Assembly (NCBI GenBank): GCA_016934135.1 | Contig: JAFGTK010000319.1 | Coordinates: forward strand, 1-7,122 | Origin: Deltaproteobacteria bacterium | GTDB taxonomy: Bacteria; Desulfobacterota; Desulfomonilia; UBA1062 | Direction: 5' to 3' | DNA length: 7,122 bases | In this document: piece by piece, positions 1 to 5,912 of the stretch | Position numbering within the stretch: the first letter of the stretch is position 1 | Layout of the letters: every line of letters begins with the position of its first letter | The notes under the pieces: model-generated | What the model was told of the DNA's origin: nothing | The model's database searches: none | What the model saw: the letters and a program-made list of their open reading frames with translations, nothing else | Program-made: the position numbers and the translations under genes

Positions 1-87
1 CCCTACGATGCCGAATGTTGGCAGACCTCCCTGAACATGTGCCTCAACAACAACCCCAAGCGCATCAGTTCCCCACAGGGACGCTGA
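1..87 (+). CDS. C-terminal end of an unidentified plus-strand protein (partial)
   Basis: Frame 1 is open from the left edge to a TGA at 85-87, giving 28 residues that include CWQTSLNMC and end PKRISSPQGR. Third codon positions are mostly G or C (runs of AAC, CTC, ACC, AAG, CGC), as expected of a gene in this genome and unlike the competing frame 3. A terminator-like hairpin overlaps the stop. I do not recognise the family from so short a tail. The two cysteines and the tryptophan are the only notable residues. It is the only gene on the plus strand and converges on the AEC transporter gene. The gene's start and bulk lie outside the window. Confidence 0.5.
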   Translation, partial: PYDAECWQTSLNMCLNNNPKRISSPQGR

Positions 88-91
88 TTTT
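64..91 (+). terminator. Possible rho-independent terminator of the plus-strand gene
   Basis: ATCAG (64-68) pairs with CTGAT (84-88) and TCCC (70-73) pairs with GGGA (78-81) around a CACA loop, with a small internal bulge between the two stems. The hairpin runs into TTTT (88-91). It overlaps the TGA stop at 85-87, so only the plus-strand gene could use it. The U-tract is short, so strength is uncertain. Confidence 0.4.
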
Positions 92-434
92 ACGCTTGCT
101 ATCATATGTTTTAAAAATAAGAGATGAGAACAGGAATGTCTAGGGGGTGGAGAAATCCGGGTTCAGGAATTCAGCATGGTATAAGGTTGGAAGGGGTGCT
201 GTAAACAGGCGAAGAGTGAACAGATAAGGAGACTGGTAAGAGTTCTATCTGAACCGGCACCACTAAGAATCCATGAACTCCGGTTCTTCGGTTTATGAAG
301 GCTTCTGGATGCGGCGCTTTTGATTATAGTTCTATCAATACTCCACCACTTTTATACTCCAAGATCTGCCGGATCTCATTGTTGATACAGGCCGCACGGT
401 ACCGGCCATCACGTTTCTGTGAAAAATAGGATAC
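88..434. other. Convergent intergenic region, no gene recognised
   Basis: This gap lies between the 3' ends of the left-edge plus-strand gene and the AEC transporter gene. It holds an inverted repeat GAACCGG (251-257) / CCGGTTC (280-286) with a 22 nt loop and no T-run on either side, so it is a weak candidate for a transcription end signal. A 10-mer GGTATAAGGT at 178-187 matches the repeated word of the foldback array at 5701-5725. The minus-strand frame of the AEC gene stays open after its TAG stop down to a TAA at 324-326. I see no convincing gene, promoter or RNA gene. Confidence 0.5.
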
Positions 435-1376
435 CTACTGCACAAAAAATCTGCTGAACAGCAGGATCATGACAGGAATCGTGATCAGGGAGACCCCGAA
501 GCTGGCCACCATGAACTGGTTTACAATCGTCCTGTCTCCCCCTTCGCGCTCTGCCAGGATGGGGACCGCGGTGATGGGCGGGACGGCGCTCTGGATCATG
601 ATGATGAGCGCGATGTGGTACGGGGGGTTCAAAAGGATGAGTACCCCGAGCGTGATGAGGGGAAAGATCATGTTTTTGATACTGATGAACTTGACGGTTT
701 CCAGCACGGCTATCCGCCCGTGTTTCTGCATATCCAGGAATACGTTTCCCCCGAGGATGATCATCAGCAGGGGAACCGCCATATTCCCCACCAGGCTCAG
801 CCCCGAGACGACAAACTCCGGGATAAACCGGTGGATCCCGAAGAGCCGGAATATAACGGCAAGAATGGTAGCTGCCAGGATCGGATTGAGTATGGCCCGT
901 CGGTTCATTGAGTGAACCTTTTTTCCAAAGAACAGGGGCGCGGTGTTGAAAAAGAATGCCGGGTAGAACAGGGTGAAGAAGAACAGATCTATCACATAGG
1001 GGGACTGCGTGCCGTATAATTCGGCTATGATGGCCAGGGGGAAAAAGATCCCGTTTTGAAAGAACAGGGAAAACCGGAACTCTCTCCTGCTTGATTTTCT
1101 GGAGAGCATCGAGGCTGCCATGGTCATTACCCAGAAGAATGCCGTAAAGCCGATCCACCAGACGGGCAGGGTCCACCACAGGGGGTACTTTTCCGGGTGA
1201 AAATTTTTCAGGATGTTTGCAAAGATCAGGCACGGCAGGGCGATATCGATGGCAAGTACACCGAGCGGACCCAGGACATTGTCGATGAGGATGCGTCTGC
1301 TGAGCAGCCAGAATCCGAGTATGCCGATGATGAACAGCGTCCCTACAGCGGTAAACGTGGTGATCAGGATATTCAT
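435..1376 (-). CDS. AEC-family (auxin efflux carrier / malonate-malate permease type) transporter
   Basis: This 313-residue integral membrane protein has about ten hydrophobic segments (roughly residues 3-25, 35-56, 68-89, 104-120, 127-150, 162-180, 187-210, 228-249, 253-272 and 288-312). That is the size and topology of the AEC/PIN-like family of secondary carriers, which move organic anions across the inner membrane. Family-like stretches are ALPCLIFANI near 46-55, FQNGIFFPLA at 106-115, GNMAVPLLMIILGG near 197-210, and QSAVPPITAVPILAEREGGD near 262-281, where the family has a conserved proline-rich break before the last two helices. The ATG is preceded by AGGAAAGG. It starts 11 nt after the stop of the DUF255 gene, so the two are very probably cotranscribed. 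The stop is TAG. The substrate cannot be read from sequence; malate, malonate or another carboxylate is the family-based guess. Confidence 0.9.
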   Translation of the reverse strand: MNILITTFTAVGTLFIIGILGFWLLSRRILIDNVLGPLGVLAIDIALPCLIFANILKNFHPEKYPLWWTLPVWWIGFTAFFWVMTMAASMLSRKSSRREFRFSLFFQNGIFFPLAIIAELYGTQSPYVIDLFFFTLFYPAFFFNTAPLFFGKKVHSMNRRAILNPILAATILAVIFRLFGIHRFIPEFVVSGLSLVGNMAVPLLMIILGGNVFLDMQKHGRIAVLETVKFISIKNMIFPLITLGVLILLNPPYHIALIIMIQSAVPPITAVPILAEREGGDRTIVNQFMVASFGVSLITIPVMILLFSRFFVQ

Positions 1377-1387
1377 CCTTTCCTGTG

Positions 1388-3466
1388 CTATCCTCCCGGT
1401 TTATTCGTCAGTTCTCTAAGCAGCTCCGATACATCGGTGGTGGGCCTTCTGCATGTCCTGTTTGTGCATACATACGCGGTGGCCCTGCCGTCAAGGGTTT
1501 CCTTGTCCATTATATGCCCGGGCAGCTTCTTGCCGTCTGTCGTCTCCGGACGAACCATGATAACCGCATGCGGCAGGAACCGGGAGCGCAGTGCCCGTAT
1601 CATCCCCTGTGTGTCTTCGCTGGATATGTCGCCGGAAATAACCACTTCGTGCGTAGGACCCAGCAGGAAATCGAATGCAGTCATCATGAATGTGTGGGCA
1701 TCCGGGGCATGGGCTATCGCCCGGGAAAAGGCCTGTGCAATCCCGAGGGCATGCTGCTCGAAATCCGTATCGCCGCTGAGCTTTGCGAGCCGCAAAAGAT
1801 CGAGCATCAGCACTGAATTGCTCGAGGGCAGTGCCCCGTCATACGATTCTTTTGTCCGGGCAATAATCACCTCGGTATCGTCTGCAGTGAGAAAGAACCC
1901 GCCGTGCTCGCGGTCCAGGTAGTGTTTGATGCATGTGCGGGAAAGCCTCACGGCTGCATCGAGATACAGGGGATCAAAGGTGGCTTCATAGAGGTCAATG
2001 ATTCCCCAGATAAAAAAGGCGTAATCATCTGCAGTGGCCTCTCTTAAGGGAGATCCCTCACAAAAGACGTGAAACAGTCTGTCATCGGGTCCGATCATAT
2101 TCTCAAGGATGAATGCGGCGGCCCTGGCGGCGGCACGGGTGTACACCGCATTTCCAAAGGCCTGGCCAGCCCTGGCAAGGGCCGCTATCATAAGACCGTT
2201 CCAATCTGACAGGGCCTTGTCGTCCCTGAACGGTCTGACTCTGAGCTTTCGCTGTTCAAAGAGGATGTCTCTGATCCGTGCAAGTCTCTTGCGCAGGAGG
2301 TGTTCATCGATTCCGAGCCGGTCTGCAATCTCCTGAGGCATCTCCTTGAGGTGAATGATGTTTTCTCCTTGAAGCTCTTCTATCGAGGTGTTGCCCGATT
2401 TTTCAATGGAAAAGGCATGATGGGCTATACGATAGTCGTCGCCGTCCAGTACGGATCTCAGCTCTTGGTCTTTCCACAGATAGAATGTTCCTTCCCTTCC
2501 CTCGCTGTCCGCGTCTTCGGCTGAGAAGAAAAGCCCCTCAGGTGATACCATATCGCGCAGGACATACTGCAATATTTCCTCCGCCGTCTTTTTGTAATGA
2601 TGCTTTCCGGTGGCCAGGAATGCATCGATGTATGCAATGGCAAGCAGGGCCTGATCATAGAGCATTTTCTCAAAATGCGGAACAAGCCAGCGCTCGTCGG
2701 TTGAGTAGCGGTGAAAGCCGTAGCCGATGTGATCGAAGATGCCGCCCATGCTCATGGCATAAAGGGTCTTTTCTGCCATGAGCAGGGCGTGGCTGTTTTC
2801 TGTGCGCCTATAGTACCGCAAAAGAAACATGATGGTATGGGGCGTTGGAAATTTTGGGGCATGCCCGAAGCCGCCGTGTTCCTTGCTGAATCGGTTGGCG
2901 AGAGCCTTGAATGTATCATGCAGAAGGTGTTCTCCCACTTCGCCGCCGCCTTGTTGCGCAAGGGCTTCTGCAACTGCGCGGGCGATGCTCTCGGCAGAGT
3001 TCAATACCTCTTCCCTCTTTGCCCCCCAGATGTCCTTGATTTTCGGGATCAGGTCCATCAGGCCGATGAGGCCCTGCTTGGAATGCTTCGGTAGATAGGT
3101 CGCAGCGAAAAACGGTTTTTTCTCCGGGGTCATGATGATGGTAAGGGGCCAGCCACCGGTTCCGGTCATCATCTGACAGGCGTTCATGTAGATTGCATCG
3201 ATGTGGGGGAGTTCCTCCCGGTCAACCTTTACACAGATGAAGGCATCGTTCATCTTTCGGGCCACATCCTCATCCTCGAAGCATTCGTGCGCCATGACAT
3301 GACACCAGTGGCAGGTGGAATATCCGATAGACAGGAATATGGGCTTATCCCGCTTCTTCGCCTCGGAGAAGGCCTCGTCGTTCCAGGCAAACCAGTCCAC
3401 CGGGTTATTCGCGTGCTGGAGAAGATAGGGGCTGAGCTCACTCCCCAGTCTGTTTGTCTTTGTCAT
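1388..3466 (-). CDS. DUF255 / YyaL-type thioredoxin-fold protein (SPATA20/SSP411 family)
   Basis: This 692-residue protein matches the usual length of the DUF255 family (bacterial YyaL, mammalian SPATA20). The N-terminal thioredoxin-like domain (about 1-160) begins NRLGSELSPYLLQHANNPVDW and carries a CHWC motif at residues 52-55, followed by VDREE and by GGWPLT, with the cis-proline position expected of a thioredoxin fold. GGFGHAPKFP follows near residue 200. The remaining two thirds resemble an alpha/alpha toroid of the six-hairpin glycosidase or epimerase type. The tail AYVCTNRTCRRP is also family-typical. No signal peptide is visible, so it is presumably cytoplasmic. Biochemical function is not established; a redox or sugar-related role is inferred from the folds. 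I chose the ATG at 3466 because GAGGTG (3476-3481) lies 9 nt upstream. An in-frame GTG at 3478 would itself form part of that site. It is the first gene of a pair with the AEC transporter. Confidence 0.93.
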   Translation of the reverse strand: MTKTNRLGSELSPYLLQHANNPVDWFAWNDEAFSEAKKRDKPIFLSIGYSTCHWCHVMAHECFEDEDVARKMNDAFICVKVDREELPHIDAIYMNACQMMTGTGGWPLTIIMTPEKKPFFAATYLPKHSKQGLIGLMDLIPKIKDIWGAKREEVLNSAESIARAVAEALAQQGGGEVGEHLLHDTFKALANRFSKEHGGFGHAPKFPTPHTIMFLLRYYRRTENSHALLMAEKTLYAMSMGGIFDHIGYGFHRYSTDERWLVPHFEKMLYDQALLAIAYIDAFLATGKHHYKKTAEEILQYVLRDMVSPEGLFFSAEDADSEGREGTFYLWKDQELRSVLDGDDYRIAHHAFSIEKSGNTSIEELQGENIIHLKEMPQEIADRLGIDEHLLRKRLARIRDILFEQRKLRVRPFRDDKALSDWNGLMIAALARAGQAFGNAVYTRAAARAAAFILENMIGPDDRLFHVFCEGSPLREATADDYAFFIWGIIDLYEATFDPLYLDAAVRLSRTCIKHYLDREHGGFFLTADDTEVIIARTKESYDGALPSSNSVLMLDLLRLAKLSGDTDFEQHALGIAQAFSRAIAHAPDAHTFMMTAFDFLLGPTHEVVISGDISSEDTQGMIRALRSRFLPHAVIMVRPETTDGKKLPGHIMDKETLDGRATAYVCTNRTCRRPTTDVSELLRELTNKPGG

Positions 3467-3479
3467 AACGCTCTGCACC

Positions 3480-3593
3480 TCATGGTCGATAGCTGCGATC
3501 TGTTGGCCTGATCTGCCTCAGCAGGTCATATGCACCAGCATCTTCATAAAAAACCAGTATGGTATTATGTGCTGGCTCTTGGGGGAAAAGCAT
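3480..3593 (-). CDS. Possible short ORF (37 aa) ahead of the DUF255 gene
   Basis: An ATG at 3593 opens 37 codons ending in TGA at 3480-3482, 13 nt before the DUF255 ATG and just touching its ribosome binding site, a position where a leader peptide could couple translation. The product begins MLFPQEPAHNTILVFYEDAG and ends TDRSYRP. Against it, the start lacks a good Shine-Dalgarno (only GGCAGCGGTG precedes it), third positions are not G/C-rich like the neighbours, and the start overlaps a hairpin that may end the slipin transcript. I recognise no family. It may simply be a chance open frame. Confidence 0.17.
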   Translation of the reverse strand: MLFPQEPAHNTILVFYEDAGAYDLLRQIRPTDRSYRP

Positions 3594-3611
3594 CACCGCT
3601 GCCTGTGGTGC
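3586..3611 (-). terminator. Weak terminator-like hairpin downstream of the slipin gene
   Basis: Read on the minus strand, GCACCAC (3611-3605) pairs with GTGATGC (3596-3590) with one mismatch across an 8 nt loop, followed by TTTT (3589-3586). It lies about 48 nt after the slipin stop. The mismatch and short U-run make it a modest candidate, so read-through into the DUF255-AEC pair is possible. Confidence 0.3.
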
Positions 3612-3658
3612 CCTCCCTCTCCAGCAAAACCTTGTATTGCAGGGTGGAAGAAGCGTTG

Positions 3659-4594
3659 TTATGATTCTTTTTCCCGGCTATTTTTTCTCGGAATTTGTTC
3701 CATTTCCTGCGCGATATTCTGCGCGAGTGCGGTGATACCTGCCATGCTCCCCAGATGCATGGTATCTATGGCAGAGCTGGGTACAAGAACGATAGTTCCC
3801 TTCTCCTTCAATCCCTCATAGAGCATGTTCATTGCCCGCAGGTGCAGTGCCGTGGGATTGTTCTGGTATGTCTTTGCGGCCTCTTCAAATTTCACTGCGA
3901 TCTGCCTCTCGGAATCACCGAGGATAACGCGGGCCTGGCGTTCTCTCTCCGCCTGTGCCTCCATGGACATGGCATCCTGCAGAGCCGGGGGGATGTTTAC
4001 ATCACGCATTTCCACGGAAATGACCTTGATGCCCCAGGGCATTGTCCTCTCGTATATGATTCTCTCGAGTTCGTGATCGATAGCCTCTCTTCCCACAAGC
4101 ATCTGCGACAGATCGTTCTTGCCGATAACGTCCCGCAGAGCGGTCTGGCATGCCCAGCTGATGGCCATCTGATAATCTTCCACCTCCAGGGCTGCCTTCT
4201 CGGGGTCGATTACCTGCCAGAACAGGACAGCGTCGACGTCAACCGGCACGGTATCCCGTGTCAGGGTCTTCTCCGCGCTGAATGCCGTGGTGATAACCCG
4301 TAAATCGATCCAGTACGGGATCGTATCCACGACCGGGATGATGAAAAAGAGCCCGGGTCCTTTCATCTCCTTGAATTTTCCAAGCCTGAGAACCACGGCC
4401 CGCTTCCATTGATCGGCAATCTTGATGGATGCGGCAATGGTGATCGCTATGATGAAGAAGGCGGCACCCAGCGTGATCGCTGTTTGCTGATCAGCACTGT
4501 CGCCGGTTGAGATACTGTATGCAAGCCATGCTCCCGGCAGGAAGACGGAAAAAAATATCAGGACAGGGAAATAACTCATTTGTTTTTGCATCAT
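3659..4594 (-). CDS. Slipin (stomatin-like SPFH/band 7 membrane protein) with extended N-terminal membrane region
   Basis: This 311-residue protein has two hydrophobic segments (about 9-28 and 39-57) followed by a full SPFH/band 7 domain. Recognisable slipin signatures in order are VVLRLGKFKEMKGPG (67-81), IPVVDTIPYWIDLR (86-99), RDTVPVDVDAVLFWQV (113-128), RDVIGKNDLSQML, and WGIKVISVEMRDVNIPPALQ leading to the charged helix AQAERERQARVI. The C-terminal GTIVLVPSS strand is present. Slipins form membrane-anchored oligomers thought to organise membrane microdomains, and many are encoded beside an NfeD protease partner. None is in this window, and the N-terminal region is longer than in the common form of about 250-260 residues. 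AAGGAGG precedes two adjacent ATGs, with a 4 nt gap to the one at 4594 and 7 nt to the one at 4591; either could be used. An upstream in-frame TTG (4615) lacks such a site. The gene has its own promoter at 4658-4686. Confidence 0.92.
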   Translation of the reverse strand: MMQKQMSYFPVLIFFSVFLPGAWLAYSISTGDSADQQTAITLGAAFFIIAITIAASIKIADQWKRAVVLRLGKFKEMKGPGLFFIIPVVDTIPYWIDLRVITTAFSAEKTLTRDTVPVDVDAVLFWQVIDPEKAALEVEDYQMAISWACQTALRDVIGKNDLSQMLVGREAIDHELERIIYERTMPWGIKVISVEMRDVNIPPALQDAMSMEAQAERERQARVILGDSERQIAVKFEEAAKTYQNNPTALHLRAMNMLYEGLKEKGTIVLVPSSAIDTMHLGSMAGITALAQNIAQEMEQIPRKNSREKES

Positions 4595-4599
4595 GGTGC

Positions 4600-4606
4600 C
4601 TCCTTG
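4600..4606 (-). promoter_or_regulatory. Ribosome binding site of the slipin gene
   Basis: Minus-strand AAGGAGG or close to it lies at about 4600-4606, just ahead of the ATG pair at 4594 and 4591. It argues against the longer frame starting at the TTG at 4615, which would place the site inside the coding region. Confidence 0.6.
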
Positions 4607-4657
4607 CTGCTCCAAATCCCCGTTGTACTGCCTTGCTTCAAAAGGGATTCCTCAAAT

Positions 4658-4686
4658 AGAATAGGATTAGTGCACGATAAAATCAA
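4658..4686 (-). promoter_or_regulatory. Sigma70-type promoter of the slipin gene
   Basis: On the minus strand, TTGATT (4686-4681) is followed after exactly 17 nt by TATTCT (4663-4658). Each box matches 4 of 6 consensus bases with ideal spacing. The predicted transcript would start near 4650, giving a leader of about 55 nt. This supports transcription of the slipin separately from the radical SAM gene upstream. Confidence 0.5.
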
Positions 4687-4737
4687 GGCTCTCACCCGGA
4701 TGCTCACTGGCTGAGATGACCCTGCAAAGGAGGATTC

Positions 4738-5676
4738 TTAACGCAGGATTCTCAAGATGTTCAGGTGCTGTTTTGAATCCAGCCGCGTTATGCCGGCTTC
4801 TCCGGCAGCCTTCAGGGCCTTGGTGTATTCTTCATCCGTTATCCTGCGGTTTATTGTCGTGTCCCGGTCTGCCTTGAAACAGGGGTGATACTGGTCCATG
4901 ACATTTACATAGGTGTCGGTTGAGATCTCCTGTGCGAGAAAACGCATGATCCCGGAGGTACCGGCAATCTCACCGGGCATCACCAGATGACGAACCAGGA
5001 GGCCCCGCCTGGCAATGCCGTCTTCATCGATTGCAAGGTCCCCCACCTGGGCATGCATCTGCGCTATAGCCGCCCTGGCAATTGCAGGATAATCCTGTGC
5101 CGCGCAGTATGTCTCTGCATGGCGCTGATCCCAGAACTTGAAATCAGGCATGTAGATATCGATGATCCCGTCAAGGAGTCTCAGGGTATCCACTCTGTCA
5201 TAGGCGCCGGTATTGTACACCAGAGGAAGATTCAGTCCTGCTTCGATAGCCTTTGGCAGTGCTTCCAGTATCTGTGGGACAACATGGGTCGGGGTGACGA
5301 AGTTGATATTGTGGCAGCCGCTTCCGGCAAGGGCCAGCATCATGGAGGCAATCTCGTCAGGACCGGCGACAGACCCCACCCGAAGATGGCTGATGTCGCA
5401 GTTCTGGCAGAAACTGCACAGGAGGTTGCAGGAGCTGAAGAAGATGGTGCCGGAGCCGTAGCGGCCCACAAGCGGCGCCTCTTCACCGAAATGGGGGCTG
5501 AAGCTCGCTACCCTGGCGTATCTGGTGGTTTTGCAGAAGCCCGGCTCATCTCTGGTGCGGTCCACTCCGCAGTCGCGCGGACACAGATGACAATTGTCCA
5601 GCAGGGCAAGGGCCTTATCGATCCGTTCTTTGAGCTTGCCGTCCCGATGCAGCCTTATATACGCCGGTTCAAACAT
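4738..5676 (-). CDS. PflX-like radical SAM protein (pyruvate formate-lyase activating enzyme-related, COG1313 type)
   Basis: This 312-residue protein has the radical SAM motif CNLLCSFC (C83, C87, C90), which holds the 4Fe-4S cluster that cleaves S-adenosylmethionine; a fourth cysteine follows at C93. Ahead of it is a second cysteine set, CHLCPRDC (C29, C32, C36) plus C48 in GFCKT, which is characteristic of the PflX branch and could bind another metal or cluster. Further family-like stretches are GRYGSGTIFFSSC (71-83), NINFVTPTHVVPQ (123-135), LVYNTGAYD, DIYMPDFKFW, and LLVRHLVMPGEI. The fold is the partial TIM barrel of this superfamily, presumably cytoplasmic and oxygen-sensitive. The substrate is unknown for the family, and no glycyl-radical enzyme lies nearby to be activated. 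The ATG is preceded by only a weak GGTGATCC. The upstream gap is filled by the foldback array, so its promoter must lie inside that array or in read-through from the PEBP gene. The stop is TAA. Confidence 0.9.
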   Translation of the reverse strand: MFEPAYIRLHRDGKLKERIDKALALLDNCHLCPRDCGVDRTRDEPGFCKTTRYARVASFSPHFGEEAPLVGRYGSGTIFFSSCNLLCSFCQNCDISHLRVGSVAGPDEIASMMLALAGSGCHNINFVTPTHVVPQILEALPKAIEAGLNLPLVYNTGAYDRVDTLRLLDGIIDIYMPDFKFWDQRHAETYCAAQDYPAIARAAIAQMHAQVGDLAIDEDGIARRGLLVRHLVMPGEIAGTSGIMRFLAQEISTDTYVNVMDQYHPCFKADRDTTINRRITDEEYTKALKAAGEAGITRLDSKQHLNILRILR

Positions 5677-5700
5677 GGATCACCGCCAGGAACGGGTCTA

Positions 5701-5857
5701 AGGTGCAGGGTATAAGGTATAAGGTAAAAAAAGGCACTGGGTATCAGGCGCTAGGCACTGGGAAAAGAAGGGTTCGGATCGTATTTTCACGAATCAGAAT
5801 CCATATCTTGCACCTCATTCCCTAATTTTTAAACCTCATACCTTAAACCCTACACCT
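5701..5857. repeat. Foldback repeat, outer arms of 25 nt (GGTATAAGGT words)
   Basis: The arm 5701-5725 is complementary to 5833-5857 at 22 of 25 positions. The left arm contains two overlapping copies of GGTATAAGGT. The right arm reads on the minus strand as variants of the same word (GGTGTAGGG, TTTAAGGTATGAGGT) and continues with more degenerate copies at about 5810-5832 and 5857-5866. Between the arms a smaller imperfect hairpin (GGTTCGGATCGT at 5771-5782 against 5789-5802) sits close to the centre of symmetry. The whole lies in the gap between the PEBP and radical SAM genes. No transposase, terminal target duplication or coding frame is evident. Confidence 0.75.
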
Positions 5858-5912
5858 CATACCCTGTTTTTATCATCTTTCCCTAATGCCTGGCGCCCGG
5901 TGCCTGATGCCT
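5732..5912. repeat. Second word family of the same foldback array (AGGCACTGGG / AGGCATCAGG)
   Basis: The stretch 5732-5762 (AGGCACTGGG, then TCAGGCGC, then TAGGCACTGGG) resembles the reverse complement of about 5883-5912 (AGGCATCAGGCACCGGGCGC and onward), with imperfect pairing. On each side this word family sits beside the GGTATAAGGT family, but in the same left-to-right order of types rather than mirrored, so the array is not a simple two-arm palindrome. The right-hand block ends at 5912, inside the TAG stop codon (5911-5913) of the PEBP gene. Confidence 0.6.

Noticed and set aside
150..175. tRNA T-arm-like GGGTTCAGGAATTC in the left gap, and GGTTCGGATC at 5771-5780
   Set aside because: Neither is accompanied by an acceptor stem, anticodon arm or D arm at the right distances; the second is part of the foldback hairpin.
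409..1233. Long minus-strand open frame (274 codons) overlapping the AEC transporter gene
   Set aside because: It is a shadow in another frame of the same strand; its product is rich in Pro, Arg and His with no membrane segments or family signature, while the AEC frame has clear homology over its whole length.
1197..1922. Plus-strand open frame of 241 codons across the AEC-DUF255 junction
   Set aside because: It is antisense to two well-supported genes, has no ribosome binding site, and its composition is that of an antisense shadow.
4615..4615. TTG start for a longer slipin (7 more residues)
   Set aside because: The strong AAGGAGG site lies downstream of it and fits the ATGs at 4594 and 4591 instead.
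4987..5715. Plus-strand open frame of 242 codons opposite the radical SAM gene
   Set aside because: It is fully antisense to conserved radical SAM codons and shows no recognisable domain; the G/C-rich third positions of the true gene suppress stops on the other strand.
5701..5912. CRISPR array or insertion-sequence ends
   Set aside because: The words are too short and too variable, have no regular spacers, and occur in both orientations; no cas gene, transposase frame or target-site duplication is visible.
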